In this document: positions 9,811 to 20,833 of the stretch, in pieces
Numbering within the stretch: the stretch's first letter is position 1
How the letters are laid out: the number at the start of each line of letters is the position of its first letter
Source of the DNA: Fusarium oxysporum f. sp. lycopersici 4287
Lineage: Eukaryota > Ascomycota > Sordariomycetes > Hypocreales > Nectriaceae
Assembly: GCF_000149955.1 (NCBI RefSeq)
Contig: NC_030986.1
Coordinates: 762,787-826,786, forward strand
Reading direction: 5' to 3'
Length of the DNA: 64,000 bases
Position numbers and translations under genes: made by a program
Notes under the pieces: generated by a model
What the model saw: only the letters and a program-made list of their open reading frames with translations
The model's database searches: none
Told to the model about the DNA's origin: nothing

Positions 9811-10370
9811 AAGTCGGGTACTTTTTTTTTCCCTTTTGGGTTTTCCTTGTCACCGCATCTACTTAGCCGACCCGTGACATACACGTGGGGCTAACAAAAG
9901 GAAAAACGGTTTTTTAGGTTTCGATCCTCCGCCGCCGACTCTTTCACTTCTGACTCCTTCGCTGCCGACTACGATGACTTCAGAACTTCAGCTCAGGGAA
10001 TGGGACCAGGCACTTGTTGGAGAATGGTTCTTCTCAGAAGAAGTGGCAGCGAGAGCGGGAGCGATCGGTTGGTTTGGATCTTGGCGGTGGATAGAATGGT
10101 GCAATGGGGAACTGTACTCTAGAGTAGACTTCATTCAACACCCTGTTTGACTTCACCCACAACAGATAAGCGATCATCCATTTCAGTTTTTTTTGCTACA
10201 TCTTATTCCATTGCCTTGACTTGCTTCGAAAGCCAAGTTGGATATTTTCATAGAAATGCATTCACTGCCACATGCCACTATTGTGTCGTAGATCTCCGCC
10301 TCCTTCTGTAACTAGGCCTTAGCTCCATCATGTTTCATCGCATCAAGTATTTCCATCTGCTACGAGCTAC

Positions 10371-10522
10371 GGTGAGGAGGTAAAGTTTTCGGCCCAAAGT
10401 AACACAAACGCAAAAATACATATAAACACATATCAGCAAGATAGCGTCCTTATTGTTCCTGGTGCCTAATACGAAGGTTCAGACTGAGAACCTAGATATT
10501 ATGATGACCGTAAGACCTGCAG
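10371..10522 (+). repeat. Inverted repeat, arm 1 (partner 12258-12410)
   Basis: This segment recurs in reverse complement at 12258-12410. Shared words include GTAACACAAACGCAAA, the AACACATAT words around 10428, GAAGGTTCAGACTGA and TAAGACCTGCAG (read on the plus strand of this arm). Similarity is interrupted by scattered substitutions, many of them transitions. Confidence 0.75.
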
Positions 10523-11083
10523 TGTCTGCCACGAGAAAGGCAGCCTCTCCATCTCAACCAGCTATTTCAGCCTCATCCGGGCCATCGGCGCCTTTGTGCT
10601 CACGTGTCGTATGATCCGTGACGTCGAGAGGATCTCACCTGCGATTGACTCTTGCCGGACTATGTTCAGGGGTATCCAAGAGGGCGCTGCGGACGTGACA
10701 ATACCTCGATCATCCGCAAAGTCAAGAGTTGCATCGCGGAGTCCTAGAATGTCCTGGACTATGAATGGACATGATGGCATGGAGATGATGCATTTCACGG
10801 GGTCCATGAATTGGCGCTGCGACTCGCCTCGGACATGTTCAATTTGTATGTAACGGTCATCTATAATACCCTATGGGATAAGACTGATCTAATTCTCTAG
10901 TATCAGGACTCCGCAGAGATACAAAAACTAATGCAACTGAGATTCGAAACAATATGTCCCATTAACGGCAACGTGCCTCAGATTCTCCAAGAGCTCATCA
11001 AGCTGCAAACCCGACTATCCAAACAGCATCACAATTTTGGAGGATGGCGCAGAATGGGGACTCTAAAGCGCCAAAACTTATGT
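10523..11083 (+). pseudogene. Relic of a spliced gene, family unknown
   Basis: Coding-like pieces occur on the plus strand. One is the frame around 10596 (LTCRMIRDVERISPAIDSC). Another is HELALRLASDMFN just before an intron-like segment with donor GTATGT at about 10846 and acceptor TCTCTAG at about 10901. The open stretch after it reads YQDSAEIQKLMQLRFETICP and continues to about 11083. Stops and frame changes separate the pieces upstream of the intron. I cannot name the family. Confidence 0.35.
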
Positions 11084-11647
11084 AAACTACTGTCACTATA
11101 TAGTATGTAATAGGGTATACTGCTTGCTACCTTCGGCATCTTGGGCGCTTTGCCACCCAGTGTAGTGATGAGGTACTTGGTTGCACTGATGGTATTAAGA
11201 AAGATCCAATGTAAACTGCTACGCCGTTGATAGGATTTATCAAGATACAAAAAGGTTCTTAAAATCGCGGCATTGTGAACTGATCTAGCCTTGAGCGGCA
11301 GAATTCGAGTTTCTATGTATAAAGAAGTTCGTATAGAGTCCCAGCAAATGATTCAGTTTTTATTGCACGAAAGGATCATCAAGTATTTAGCATCATCTAA
11401 CCAAAAGACTTTCGATATATCGCATAATTGCTTTGCACCTTTCCGTCCCACGATAAATTTCCGTTCAACCTATGCTCCAAGAAACGTCATGCTTGCGTTA
11501 CCAGTCAGAGACATCCCTTTGCGATAGCTGATCTCGACTGACGTACCTCGTCAACTGAACCCAAAGTGAGTTCTCTGTTATTGCCCTGAGCGACCTGACG
11601 CTTGTCGCAACCGCCATCATCGCACACTTCAATCTCCCTCGGACTAC

Positions 11648-11821
11648 ATGCAGAGGATCCTGGACGGGTCGCTCGAAGAGTACTGGGATTCTGCGAACGT
11701 GCCAGGACGCATGATCGGTGAGCTAGTCACACTCGTTGCTGGTCAAACTAGTCCTCAGACCTTCAAGCATGGCATGCAACTGCTTCCTGGTGACCACATA
11801 CCCAACCATGGCTATGAGTAG
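11648..11821 (+). CDS. Small open frame (57 aa), possibly a gene fragment
   Basis: Reads MQRILDGSLEEYWDSANVPG onward and ends HIPNHGYE before a TAG at 11819-11821. The frame is open for at least 20 more codons upstream, so the true start may lie earlier or in a lost exon. The composition (acidic start, amphipathic GRMIGELVTLVAGQTSP) looks like protein rather than chance, but no domain is recognised. It lies between the relic at 10.5-11.1 kb and repeat copy 2, so it may be another exon of the same decayed gene. Confidence 0.3.
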   Translation: MQRILDGSLEEYWDSANVPGRMIGELVTLVAGQTSPQTFKHGMQLLPGDHIPNHGYE

Positions 11822-11930
11822 GGGTCTATACTTTTCTGGAAAGGAGGAGGGCAACTGTCATCTCACAACTCTATCCGTAGGAGTACCTTAAGATATTCTA
11901 ATAGATACAAACAGGTAAAAAGAGCAACTA

Positions 11931-12248
11931 CTGGAATCACGAACCTACCTCATCTCTTTTCACTAAGAGCTCTACTTACTTATTTTATCAACCAGAGCCA
12001 GTCCCCAGGCAAGAATTACTCTCCACTGGGAGAAAACAAACAGAAAATGCAATCATCATCTCAGAAGACTATACGCTGTTACTTCGTCGCCAAGCCTCAG
12101 CCCAGTTCGACATACACAGCTGCGTCTCATCACTGATGAAAGAACTTCCTTAGTAAACCGGGCGATCTTCAGTGAAGATACCGCTAATCTACTGAGCGCG
12201 CGCCTTACTTCTCTTATCCTTTTGAGAGGTGAAGCTTTGGGAAGGCAG
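11931..12248 (+). repeat. Direct repeat, copy 2, joined to the inverted arm
   Basis: Diverged copy of 9208-9327 plus 9571-9810 with the 243-bp middle removed. It abuts the inverted arm at 12258-12410, so the two together form a mosaic of pieces that are separated by about 560 bp in copy 1. Confidence 0.75.
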
Positions 12249-12257
12249 CTCTTTATA

Positions 12258-12410
12258 CTGCAGGTCTTATGGCCCTCATGATATCTAAGTTTTCAGTCTG
12301 AACCTTCATTTTAGGCAGCAGGAATAGTAAAGATGCTATATTGGCGAATATGTGTTTATATATACGTTCTTTGCGTTTGTGTTACTTTAAGCCAGAAACT
12401 CTGCTCTCAT
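12258..12410 (-). repeat. Inverted repeat, arm 2 (partner 10371-10522)
   Basis: Reverse complement of 10371-10522 with scattered substitutions. It follows repeat copy 2 directly and ends about 190 bp before the plus-strand tRNA-Asp. No transposase or reverse-transcriptase sequence is visible, so the origin may be a non-autonomous element or a rearrangement. Confidence 0.75.
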
Positions 12411-12599
12411 CACAATAGGAGCTTTGGAGAGATGGAGTCAGATAGTTTTCTTTTAACTTTGGTCGCCTTGCAGAAACTTCTATTCACTACCTATTCAGTG
12501 TATGATGAATAAAGCTGTGCAGTAGAAAGTTTCTGATATATATCTCCTTGGGCAGCGTCGTCGTAACAAACCCGCTACAGCAGGCTTTAGCCTGTTTCG

Positions 12600-12671
12600 T
12601 CTTCCGTAGTATAGTGGTCAGTATGCAAGCTTGTCACGCTTGAGACCCGGGTTCAATTCCCGGCGGGAGAG
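12600..12671 (+). tRNA. tRNA-Asp (GTC)
   Basis: A 72-nt cloverleaf identical to the minus-strand gene at 6456-6527: acceptor TCTTCCG/CGGGAGA, anticodon loop TTGTCAC (GTC) on stem CAAGC/GCTTG, and T-arm CCGGG-TTCAATT-CCCGG. No intron. The 3' flank contains a TTTTTGGTGTT word also found 3' of the other copy, probably the polymerase III terminator. Confidence 0.97.
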
Positions 12672-14273
12672 TCGCCTCACGAGAACTACTCGTGATATCA
12701 ATTTTTGGTGTTTTGGCCTCTTTTTGCTTGCCATGTGTTGTGTCGTTGAGGTCTCGTAGGGTTCTGAATACATAAGGTTGCATGCCTTAGTAATTGACTC
12801 AAACCTTGAGTAAATCTTAATTAAATGGAAAGCATTAGACTCTGCAGTGTCAATTGTGGTCCAGTTTTTTAAATGTCAAGTCTAAAAGAATTCTCTCAGA
12901 ATAGAGGTCAGACCCTTGCTATGCAATACCCGGCGCTTCGGGGCGTGCTAAATCCGGATCGGAAAGATGATGACGACGCATCAAGATCTTGACCATGCCA
13001 GATGGGGCCACCGATAAAGTCTCGTTCGGTCCGCAGTTTAAGTGAAGGGCTGATATTCAATCTATCTTTAATATTGTGGCTGCAGTCTCGAAGCTTTTCG
13101 TTTATTAGTCACAAAGAATAAATGCCGTATTTCCGTTTCATCACAAACTCCCCATCAATGCATTCATTCATTGTTGAGTTGTTTCAAAAACTTGATTTTA
13201 CAGTTGGATTTAGCACGTCTTGGCCTCATTTCGCTGATGCTTGGCAAAGCCCATCATGATGATCAACAGCACACGACTTCTTTCCTGTGCGGGGCCTAGC
13301 GCAACCGACACGATGTCCACTCTCCTGTGTCCGCGCATTCCTAGTCGTTGTGAGAATTCGGTGTAAACATTGGCATTTCTCGGCGTAGGCGCATTATTAC
13401 ACAGCCAAGATGTTTTGTGTCGTTACGTGCGACGAATACACACAGTTTTCTCGGATGCTGGTTGCCGTGCAGCTGACGTATATCTTGTCCAAAACGGATA
13501 GAGTCGAGTTTTAGGCGTTTAATTGAGGTTCTAATTTTGATGAGAGGAATGGAAATGACACTGAAGGCGTTGGGGGGAGATAAACTTTAACAGTCGATCA
13601 AATCCATAAAGTCAAGTATCGGATGATGATTTCAGATCTGATATGGATTTCATGAATATGGCACTCGTGTCTTACAATTGGATGTCACTATCACACTTGC
13701 ACTGATACATTTTCTTACACTCAATCAGCTATTCCCGCTCTAGGCAAGGAGGCGCGTGCCCCGCGCCCCCTGGAAACAGTCGCGGCGCCGCCCACCTGCC
13801 GGTCTTCCTTGCACTTGCACTTGCGTCTTTCTTATTCTCTTCCCCTGCTCGGGTCGTTCCTTCCGCTGGGGATAAGGGAACCCACATCTTCCGTCATTCA
13901 TTTCAAGGAAAGAGATCCTCATCACTGTCTCTTCTTTCCATTCCCTTATCTCTTTGCTTCCTCTTCTCGTCTCTCCTAATAACAAACATGTGTTGTTGAC
14001 ATTGTCTGTGATACTTCATACGTATTCCTCTCCTTATCACGACACTCTCTCCTTTTTCTCTTGGATCAAAAAGTATTGCTACTTCTTCTCCCTTACTTCT
14101 TTTTTTATCGAGAGTTCAACTTTGTGACGATCCGATCCGCCCACCTCCCGTTGCATGACATTCCTCCCTCTACAAATCAAGCGCATCGCCTCCGCATACG
14201 TTTCCTTCGACTGCCAACCTCTCCTCCGTCTTCCTTCATACCATCAGCATAATCCAACGGGACAGCAGCAAGC
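12672..14273. other. Intergenic and leader region upstream of the LicD gene
   Basis: No gene recognised over 1.6 kb. The part from about 13900 to 14273 is strongly CT-rich (TCTCTCC and CTTCTTC blocks), as expected for the leader of the gene at 14274. A GC-rich patch at 13745-13800 stands out against AT-richer surroundings. Confidence 0.5.
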
Positions 14274-15289
14274 ATGCGTTCAGTAAAGTCGCTGCTCCTC
14301 TGGGGCTTCGCTTCCTTCTCTTCAACAACCGCCGCTCTCGCATTTCCTCCACTATTCCACAAAACTCGAGAGGCTGAAGCTTCGTCGTCGATTGCCAAAC
14401 GTGCAGATGAAAAGACACCAAAATACTTCGTCGAAGCCGGTCGAAACATAGAGCTTGGTCATTACGATAACCGTTATTTCCAATCGAAGGTCTCGTATGA
14501 AGAACACCGTCTCGTTCTCCGAGATCTGATTCGAAGCTATTTGTTCCATATGAACAGTTACGGCGTGGAAACATGGATTGCTCATGGAACCCTTCTTGGT
14601 TGGTGGTGGAACGGCCAGATCATGCCTTGGGACTATGATCTTGATGTTCAGGTGTCAAACAATACCCTTCAATGGATCGGCGACAACCTCAACCGTACCG
14701 AGCATAGTTGGAATTATACCGAAACTGCAACAGGGGAGTTCATCTCCAAGAAATACCTTCTAGATATCAACCCCCACCACGTTGATATCGACCGTTCTGA
14801 CGGAAGGAATATTATTGATGGCCGTTGGATTGACATGCAGAACGGCATGTACGTTGATATTACTGGCCTCCGTGAGCGCGAGGCAGATCGCCCAGGTGTC
14901 TGGAGCTGCAAAAACAAGCATCGGTATAAGAGCCAGGACTTATGGCCTATGCGTATCACCGAGTTCGAGGGCGTCAAAGCTCGCGTTCCGTTCAACTTCA
15001 ATAAGATCTTGGTTGACGAGTATGATACAAAGAGTTTGGTCACCGAGAGTTGGGCAGGGTATGTTGCCATCATAGCCGTTTTGCCATCATACCGTTGGCG
15101 GGGCGTCCCCTCAAACCTTCACTTGCTAACATAGGTTACAGACACCGTTGGGATCATGACAACAAGATTTGGATCAAGGAGACCGAAGAGGAAGCGAAGC
15201 AGCGACAGCTCGGCGCCGTTGATCGCCATTTGGCCGAGGCAGCCGCAAATCCGCAGACTGAGGAGCCGCAGGAAGCCGCAGCGCCCTAA
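14274..15289 (+). CDS. LicD-family (nucleotidyltransferase-fold) secreted/ER protein
   Basis: LicD/fukutin-type proteins transfer phospho-groups such as phosphocholine or mannosyl/ribitol phosphate to glycans, normally in the secretory pathway. Exons 14274-15058 and 15142-15289; the intron has donor GTATGT, branch GCTAAC and acceptor TTACAG, and rejoins the frame as WAG-HRWDHD. Total is 310 aa. Residues 1 to about 23 look like a signal peptide or anchor (LLLWGFASFSSTTAALA). The catalytic hallmark is clear: HGTLLGWWWNGQIMPWDYDLDVQ near residues 103-125 with the D-x-D-x-D metal motif at about 120-124. A further family block is the WIDMQNGMYVDITGLRE stretch. The C-terminus is Glu/Ala-rich with a KETEEEAKQRQ helix. 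Precise substrate unknown. Confidence 0.85.
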
Positions 15290-15757
15290 ACGCTCACCGC
15301 TTATACTCATCCTTTTGAGTAACTCACTATTTCTGATTTACATTCGATCTCGCATATGAGCTGCGAATCAACGAAATGAGCCACGACCTAAATTTCACAA
15401 ATCATACTCTTTCTCTTTACGATGGGTCATACAAAGGTAGCCAGGCCTTTGTTGCACATGAGGCGTTGGATCTATATTACGGCGTTGGAGGAGAGCGGAT
15501 TTTAGCATATCGCTGGTCAGTATGGCTTGCTATTGAGGCGTCGATGATAGAGATGATTGCTGTTTTCATCTCTGGGATCTTTGTTCGAGTTCATCAAATG
15601 CCTGTAAACCTAGAAAGATATCCCTAGTTGCTTGCATGTTTGCTTCACACAAGCGGTTCAATGAAACTTTGCTTTGGGCGCACGAAAGTCTATACTCATG
15701 CTGAAATGTAAAACCATGATCTATGTAACAAGGGTATCAAGAAATTCCCACAACCCA
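15290..15757. other. Convergent 3' region between LicD gene and mlh3
   Basis: The two neighbours converge here. An 83-codon open frame at 15376-15627 on the plus strand (MSHDLNFTNHTLSLYDG...) has no recognisable domain and most likely lies in 3' untranslated sequence. Confidence 0.5.
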
Positions 15758-18433
15758 TCATGACTCCTTTATCCAGCTCTTCCACGAAACCGTCTTCTGC
15801 CGTTTCGATTCTTGCCAACCGCCAAACTTGCCCCCGTTTCCAAGATCAATCAAGGGTGCCATACTGGGTCGACCATGCGCACACTGAAAAGGAAATGCGC
15901 AACGTGACAGGCGAGAGATGAGCTCCTCACATTGCTTTACCGACAAAACATCGTTGAACATGATTGCACCTAGCACAAAGTCAGTGAAAGAGGAGCAAAT
16001 AATAGGCAACAAACATACTTCGACAGGCTCTGGAGTGTAGCAATTCCAGAATACCCCTTGGACACCCGTTGAAACGTGATATCAAAGGTTTGTCAGGGGC
16101 AGTAGTTGATGGTCGCACGAGTGGAACACTACTGTCCACGCTTCGCCAAACTTCTGTTCGCAAAAGTTCAATGAGAAGTCGCGGTTCTAGTCGGCACCTC
16201 TCAATGATGCTTGGAGGGAGGCCTGTTACTAGTATTTTGTTTTGTGAGGAGACGGGTGTTTGGTATGTGATACCCCAAGCAGCAAAGTATTCTTGATATT
16301 GTTCTAGAAGAGACCATTCCTCCTTTGAGATTTCGAAGATTATGGGTCGGTCGAGAGGTTCTATGACGGGCGACGTTTGATTCACCAAGGAGTCGTGGGT
16401 GAAATAATTTGCCATGAGATCTTCAAGCTGACATCGTTCATCAACTGCATGTTGATCGAGCATGACCAACGCAGAACTCTGTTTTTCGTGCGCCAAAGTC
16501 CCAGATGTCGAACTTTCTAGTGGTAACTTGACCAAGATGAATTTGCGGTCGACCTGTTCTATCACGGTAGCGCGAGCAAGCGCGTGACGTGAGATTCGCC
16601 CATTGAGGCTCATGGTCCCTGTTTCAAACCCAACATGACCGCTTCCATGTCCACACGCATGCAGCTGATCTTGTGCTGAGCTATCGATACACGGCACAGA
16701 CGGTTCTACAGGTTGAAAAATGGGATTCTCCCATGATCTGATGACACCCTGGAGCCATTTGCTAGGATGTTTGTCTCGCTTCTGTGCACCTTGACAGGTA
16801 ACACTGCTGCTTGTGTCACCGCCACCTGATGCGCCGTCAACAGTACATGCGCCTGAGTTCACACCACTGTTTGCAGACGAGCCTGTTTTCTCGTCTTCCG
16901 GTTCAGGTGATGGCTCATCAAACGGTTTGCGCAACAGTTTCCCGCCTTCTCCAACAAGACGTCCCAGCGGTGACTCCTCTCGCATCTTTGTACGAACATC
17001 TGCCGCTTTCGAGGTGGCGCTGAGTGGCGTAGCTCTCCCAACTTTGATTCGGTGCCAACCCTCAAAGGGGCTGTCTGCTCGTGCTTCAAGTGAACCAGAT
17101 CTGGAGATGGGAGTGACAGAGCTAGCTCTCGAGCTATTCGATGATGAGGGCGGTTGCTTTTTAGGCTTTTTCGACCGGCCCAACGTTCTTGCTGTCGAGA
17201 ATAACGATTCCTCAGGGGTTAGGCGAACTTTTTGTGGACGAAAATGATGCTTTTTGAGAAATCCGTAACATGTTGCCTTCAAAAGATCAATGATCGCAGA
17301 CAGCGTCCGGCCCTGACTGTCAAGTCGATCTGGGCTATCGAGCCCCTCTAACCCAGTAGCGGTGATTTTGAGATAGAACATGGGCCACCGTTCGATCCCC
17401 TTTCGACTTCTCAAGTCTCTTCCCGTGAACTCATCCAGTTTCCGCGAGTCACCGTTTTGGTCTTCATCAGCGTCAATCACGCCAAAGCTAGAGTTTCCAA
17501 AGGTCTTGTTGATTTCTTCATAAAGAACATCAGTACCAAATTCGTTGTTGATTGGCCTAATCCCAAGACTAATAAATTGAGAGCGCCTTGTCGCAACAGG
17601 ATTCGTGGAGATGGCGCCTTTGACGGAAATCGACCCGCATGATGCTGATATGGGCACCCAGGAACCTGCATCGTCCGAGTTGGCAAGGCCAGCTTGTGTA
17701 AGAAGTCGAGAGGTTTTAGACATGATGTCTGCTTTTTCTGCTGGCCGGAACCGTAACTCACGCTGGCTTGCTGCGTTCTTGAGTGAAACGGATACACCTA
17801 ATGGCCAAGCAAGAAACAGGCCTACGACAGCTCGAACCAACCTCGACCATTCTTTGTCAAGAGCAGACCTTTCAGCTAACGTGGCTCTCTGTTTGACCCT
17901 AACTGGCATATTGCCGAAAAGATCTCGAACCGTCGAACGAGTGCCATGATCAAAGTTGACAAGCCGTGATTCAGGGGGCGAAGGCAATTGTCTAGCCAGT
18001 ATTCGAGAATTGTGAAACGAGATAGAATTGTGTGAAATATGCCCTTGGTGGTGAGATGTGATGGTCAGAAGGGAAAAGGTAGCAAGGGATGCTAGGAAAT
18101 CGCCATGTTTCCCATGAACAGAAGACCTTGAAGGGAACTTGGATGTATCTGAGAAGGCGTAAGTACAAATAGCTTCACGTAACCAATATCGTTTCACTCA
18201 CGGTGGAGCTTCCCAAGGCCCCCGCCATCTTTAAATTCTTCGGGTGGAATTCCGGACCCGTTATCTTCAACGGTACAATTTCCCCTGCTGTAGTCGATCG
18301 AGACGTTGACCTTGGATGCGCCAGCGTCTAAAGAGTTTGTAATAAGACCGCAGACAACGCCGTTCAGAGAAGTGATATTGACTGATGATTTAATCTTGTC
18401 GACGACATCTTGAGGAAGTTGCCTGATGACCAT
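15758..18433 (-). CDS. mlh3: DNA mismatch repair / meiotic MutL homologue MLH3
   Basis: MLH3 pairs with MLH1 as the MutL-gamma endonuclease in meiotic crossover resolution and mismatch repair. Minus-strand exons 18433-18202, 18148-16019 and 15969-15758 encode 857 aa. The N-terminal GHKL ATPase is visible: NSLDAGASKVNVSIDY, EDNGSGIPPEEF, and GLGKLHHTSKFPSRSS formed across the first intron. A long Ser/Pro-rich linker covers about residues 300-560. The C-terminal endonuclease has DQHAVDERCQLEDL (metal motif, about residue 640), RACRSAIMFND created by the last intron, and a Cys/His metal motif CAHGRPSM close to the end. All expected catalytic motifs are present and the frame is intact. It converges with the LicD gene and diverges from the gene at 19177. 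Confidence 0.95.
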
Positions 18434-19176
18434 ACTCTACAGCAGATCATGCTTGTTTGTGTAGAGTTGGTCTTTGGCTGTGATGTTGAAAGTTTCAAAG
18501 TTCAAGTTGGGAAATGACGTCGAAGCGAGCTGAAACTGAGGTGAGCTGCACCTAGCTAGGGGGGCACCTGGTTTTAGGGCGATCTAATTAAGGCACAGTG
18601 GGTAACCGTCCCCGAATCCAGGGTCCGCCTGGTGGAGGTGGCGCCAAGAAAAGATGTGCCTTGAGCTTATAGCCAGCTCAGTCCAGACTCGAAGCCACGG
18701 GAGATTCAACGGGTACCTGCGGGAGAAATAAGGGATAAGGGGGACTTGACACGTTGGTAAGTGTCTACATTTGAGTCAGAGATAGGTCATGAACGAATAG
18801 AAAGGATCGTCGTCTTCTGGTCCGTGTAGTTTATGTAGTTGTCTCGTCATACAATAGATCCATCACGTGATCTTGATCCCGACCTTCGTACCATCATGCT
18901 TCGCCGCTTTCAGCCTTTGTACTGTTACATGCCATGCCACACACTTTGATCTGCTGACGACGTCTCTTCTAGCTTCATCCCTTAGTTTTCGCCTTTCATT
19001 GTTCTGTCTTCCATCCACCATTAACACATCATTTTCGTTTCTTTTCTACTCCGAGCGAGCCTCTCTTCTCTTTACTTTGTTCATTGCCTCCCCGCCTCCA
19101 CCCGCTACCCAACGACGTTGTTCTGGTAGCTTCGACGTAACGTTTCGTTTCAATTCAACGGCTTCTTCTCAATTTG
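18434..19176. other. Divergent promoter region, mlh3 / Ser-Thr-rich gene
   Basis: About 740 bp between two head-to-head genes. The part beyond 18867 is CT-rich, as in a leader for the plus-strand gene. The 115-codon open frame at 18867-19214 is leader sequence in another frame, not a credible protein. Confidence 0.5.
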
Positions 19177-20432
19177 ATGGCGACGACCGACGCGATTCCT
19201 CCAGAGCATGGTGAGTGTTGAAGCATTATTCATGTTTATGGAATTTACCATCACGCGATATCGCCACCTTGCGATAGCCTCACAATACAATGCCTGATGC
19301 TAACATTTCAGACCGTCAAGGTCAACGCAGGAGACCGTTTTCGACATGGGTTAAGAAACTCACCAACTTTAAATCATCCGATGGTGAACGCCAAAAGAGA
19401 CACAAGAAACGCAGTCACAAGAAGAACAACCCTTACCCGGAATCTGGACAGGTCGGCAACGGTGTAACCAACGGAACGAGTGCATGCACTTTCACCACTA
19501 CACAGACGGGTACAAGCAATACCAGTGTGGACCGATCCGCCCGGACATCTCGAGAAGATCAGGGACCGCCAACGATCGGGCGTGGAAGTGTGGCCGGTAC
19601 GGTGTTGACAGATCATGAGGCCTCCCATTCCCTCATGGCACCCAGCCATAGGGCAAGTTCTGTCGCCGGAACGAGCCGTACCGTTGGTGGAGGAGTTGAA
19701 TCTAGGAGGGGGGGAGACAGTACTTTTTCAAGTCCAGCACCATCTGTGAGGTCTTTGACGACGACCTTGACTACGATACAGTCAATGGCGCCTAACGGGC
19801 CTGGGCAAGCTCAGCATCATGCTTCACAGCACCATGGCAACACGCAGTCTATTCAATTCACCCAACCGTTCCCCACTACAGGGACGCCAGCATCGGCCAT
19901 CCCGCCCCATTTGGCGCCAACTGGCAACCCAACGACTTACACGTCTGCAACCGCCAATAATTTACTTACAGATAACGCATCTATCCTGACTTTGGCGTCA
20001 TCAAGTAAGCGACGACGAAGGCGTTCTCTCGATACCGATGCATCTGTGCGTGCTCTTGCACCTTCATCACTTTGGGGTGGCAGTCGTGAAAGTTTACCAC
20101 TTAGTGTTCTGAGTGCGAACATCGACCCGATGGGTATGCCTACTACTCCCGGTATTCACGGCAACCCTCGAATGGGAACAGAACGCACGAGCATTTACTC
20201 TGCAACAGGTGTTGGGCCTGCGATTTCTGGTGATCGAAACAGCTACTATGCCAAACAAGGGGACGCTGCAAGTGTTCGAAGTGGGTTGCTTGGCCATGGA
20301 CGCGCTGAGAGCGTGAGCGGGAGCATTGGTGGTCTGAGCAGTCCTCTAATTACACCACGAGAGGTATTCAACGAGAAGAGCGAGAATGAGAAAGAAGATA
20401 CCCCTGTGGCTTCTAGAACTAAGGAGGCATGA
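19177..20432 (+). CDS. Ser/Thr-rich low-complexity protein, unknown function
   Basis: Exons 19177-19210 and 19312-20432 give about 384 aa. The intron has donor GTGAGT, branch GCTAAC and acceptor TTTCAG, and joins MATTDAIPPEH to DRQGQRRRPFSTWVKKLTNF. The N-terminal 50 residues are basic with a conserved-looking RRPFSTWVKKL motif and a Lys/Arg cluster (RQKRHKKRSHKK) that could be a nuclear or membrane-surface signal. The rest is Ser/Thr/Gly/Pro-rich and probably disordered, with a second basic cluster (SSKRRRRRSLDTD), a possible basophilic kinase site. No transmembrane segment or enzyme motif is visible. It lies 400 bp upstream of VPS11 on the same strand. I believe it is real because of the spliced start and sustained frame. 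Confidence 0.75.
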
Positions 20433-20833
20433 GCGTGTTGGTTTTTATTGCGAATGATTGATGCTTTGTTTTGCTTTATGGTATTGGGTTGGTTGGGTCT
20501 GGCGGGTTTGGCAGGAATGAGAGCGTATCTGGTGTTTTGCTTGATTTATATAGAATTCTGGTTCGGTACTTACTATACGCAGTCGAGGGAAAGTTGTCCC
20601 TTAATATACCATACATGATACCCTGACAATTGTTATGATGAGCGCCAAACGAGCGAGCTTTTGATTAGCTTTACGTGATAATTTAATGTTCTACAGTGAT
20701 GGGTCGGGTGCTGTGGAGTAGCAGCCACTGTGGCGCTAGGCAAGCTCCTGTAGCTCCCCAGCTCAGCGTCCCACCATCGTCATCGCACCGCGGCTCATCT
20801 TCTCCAATTCAAGACATTCCCGAATGCTTCAAG
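20433..20833. other. Short intergenic region upstream of VPS11
   Basis: About 400 bp holding the 3' end of the Ser/Thr-rich gene and the promoter of VPS11. No additional gene is visible. Confidence 0.5.

Noticed and set aside
9208..12410. A CRISPR array or a class II transposon
   Set aside because: Repeats are few, long and diverged with no regular spacers, and no transposase or terminal inverted repeats of an element are seen; also a fungal genome.
14352..14585. Small minus-strand frames across the LicD gene
   Set aside because: Shadows of the LicD coding frame, which has a signal peptide, catalytic motif and a clean intron.
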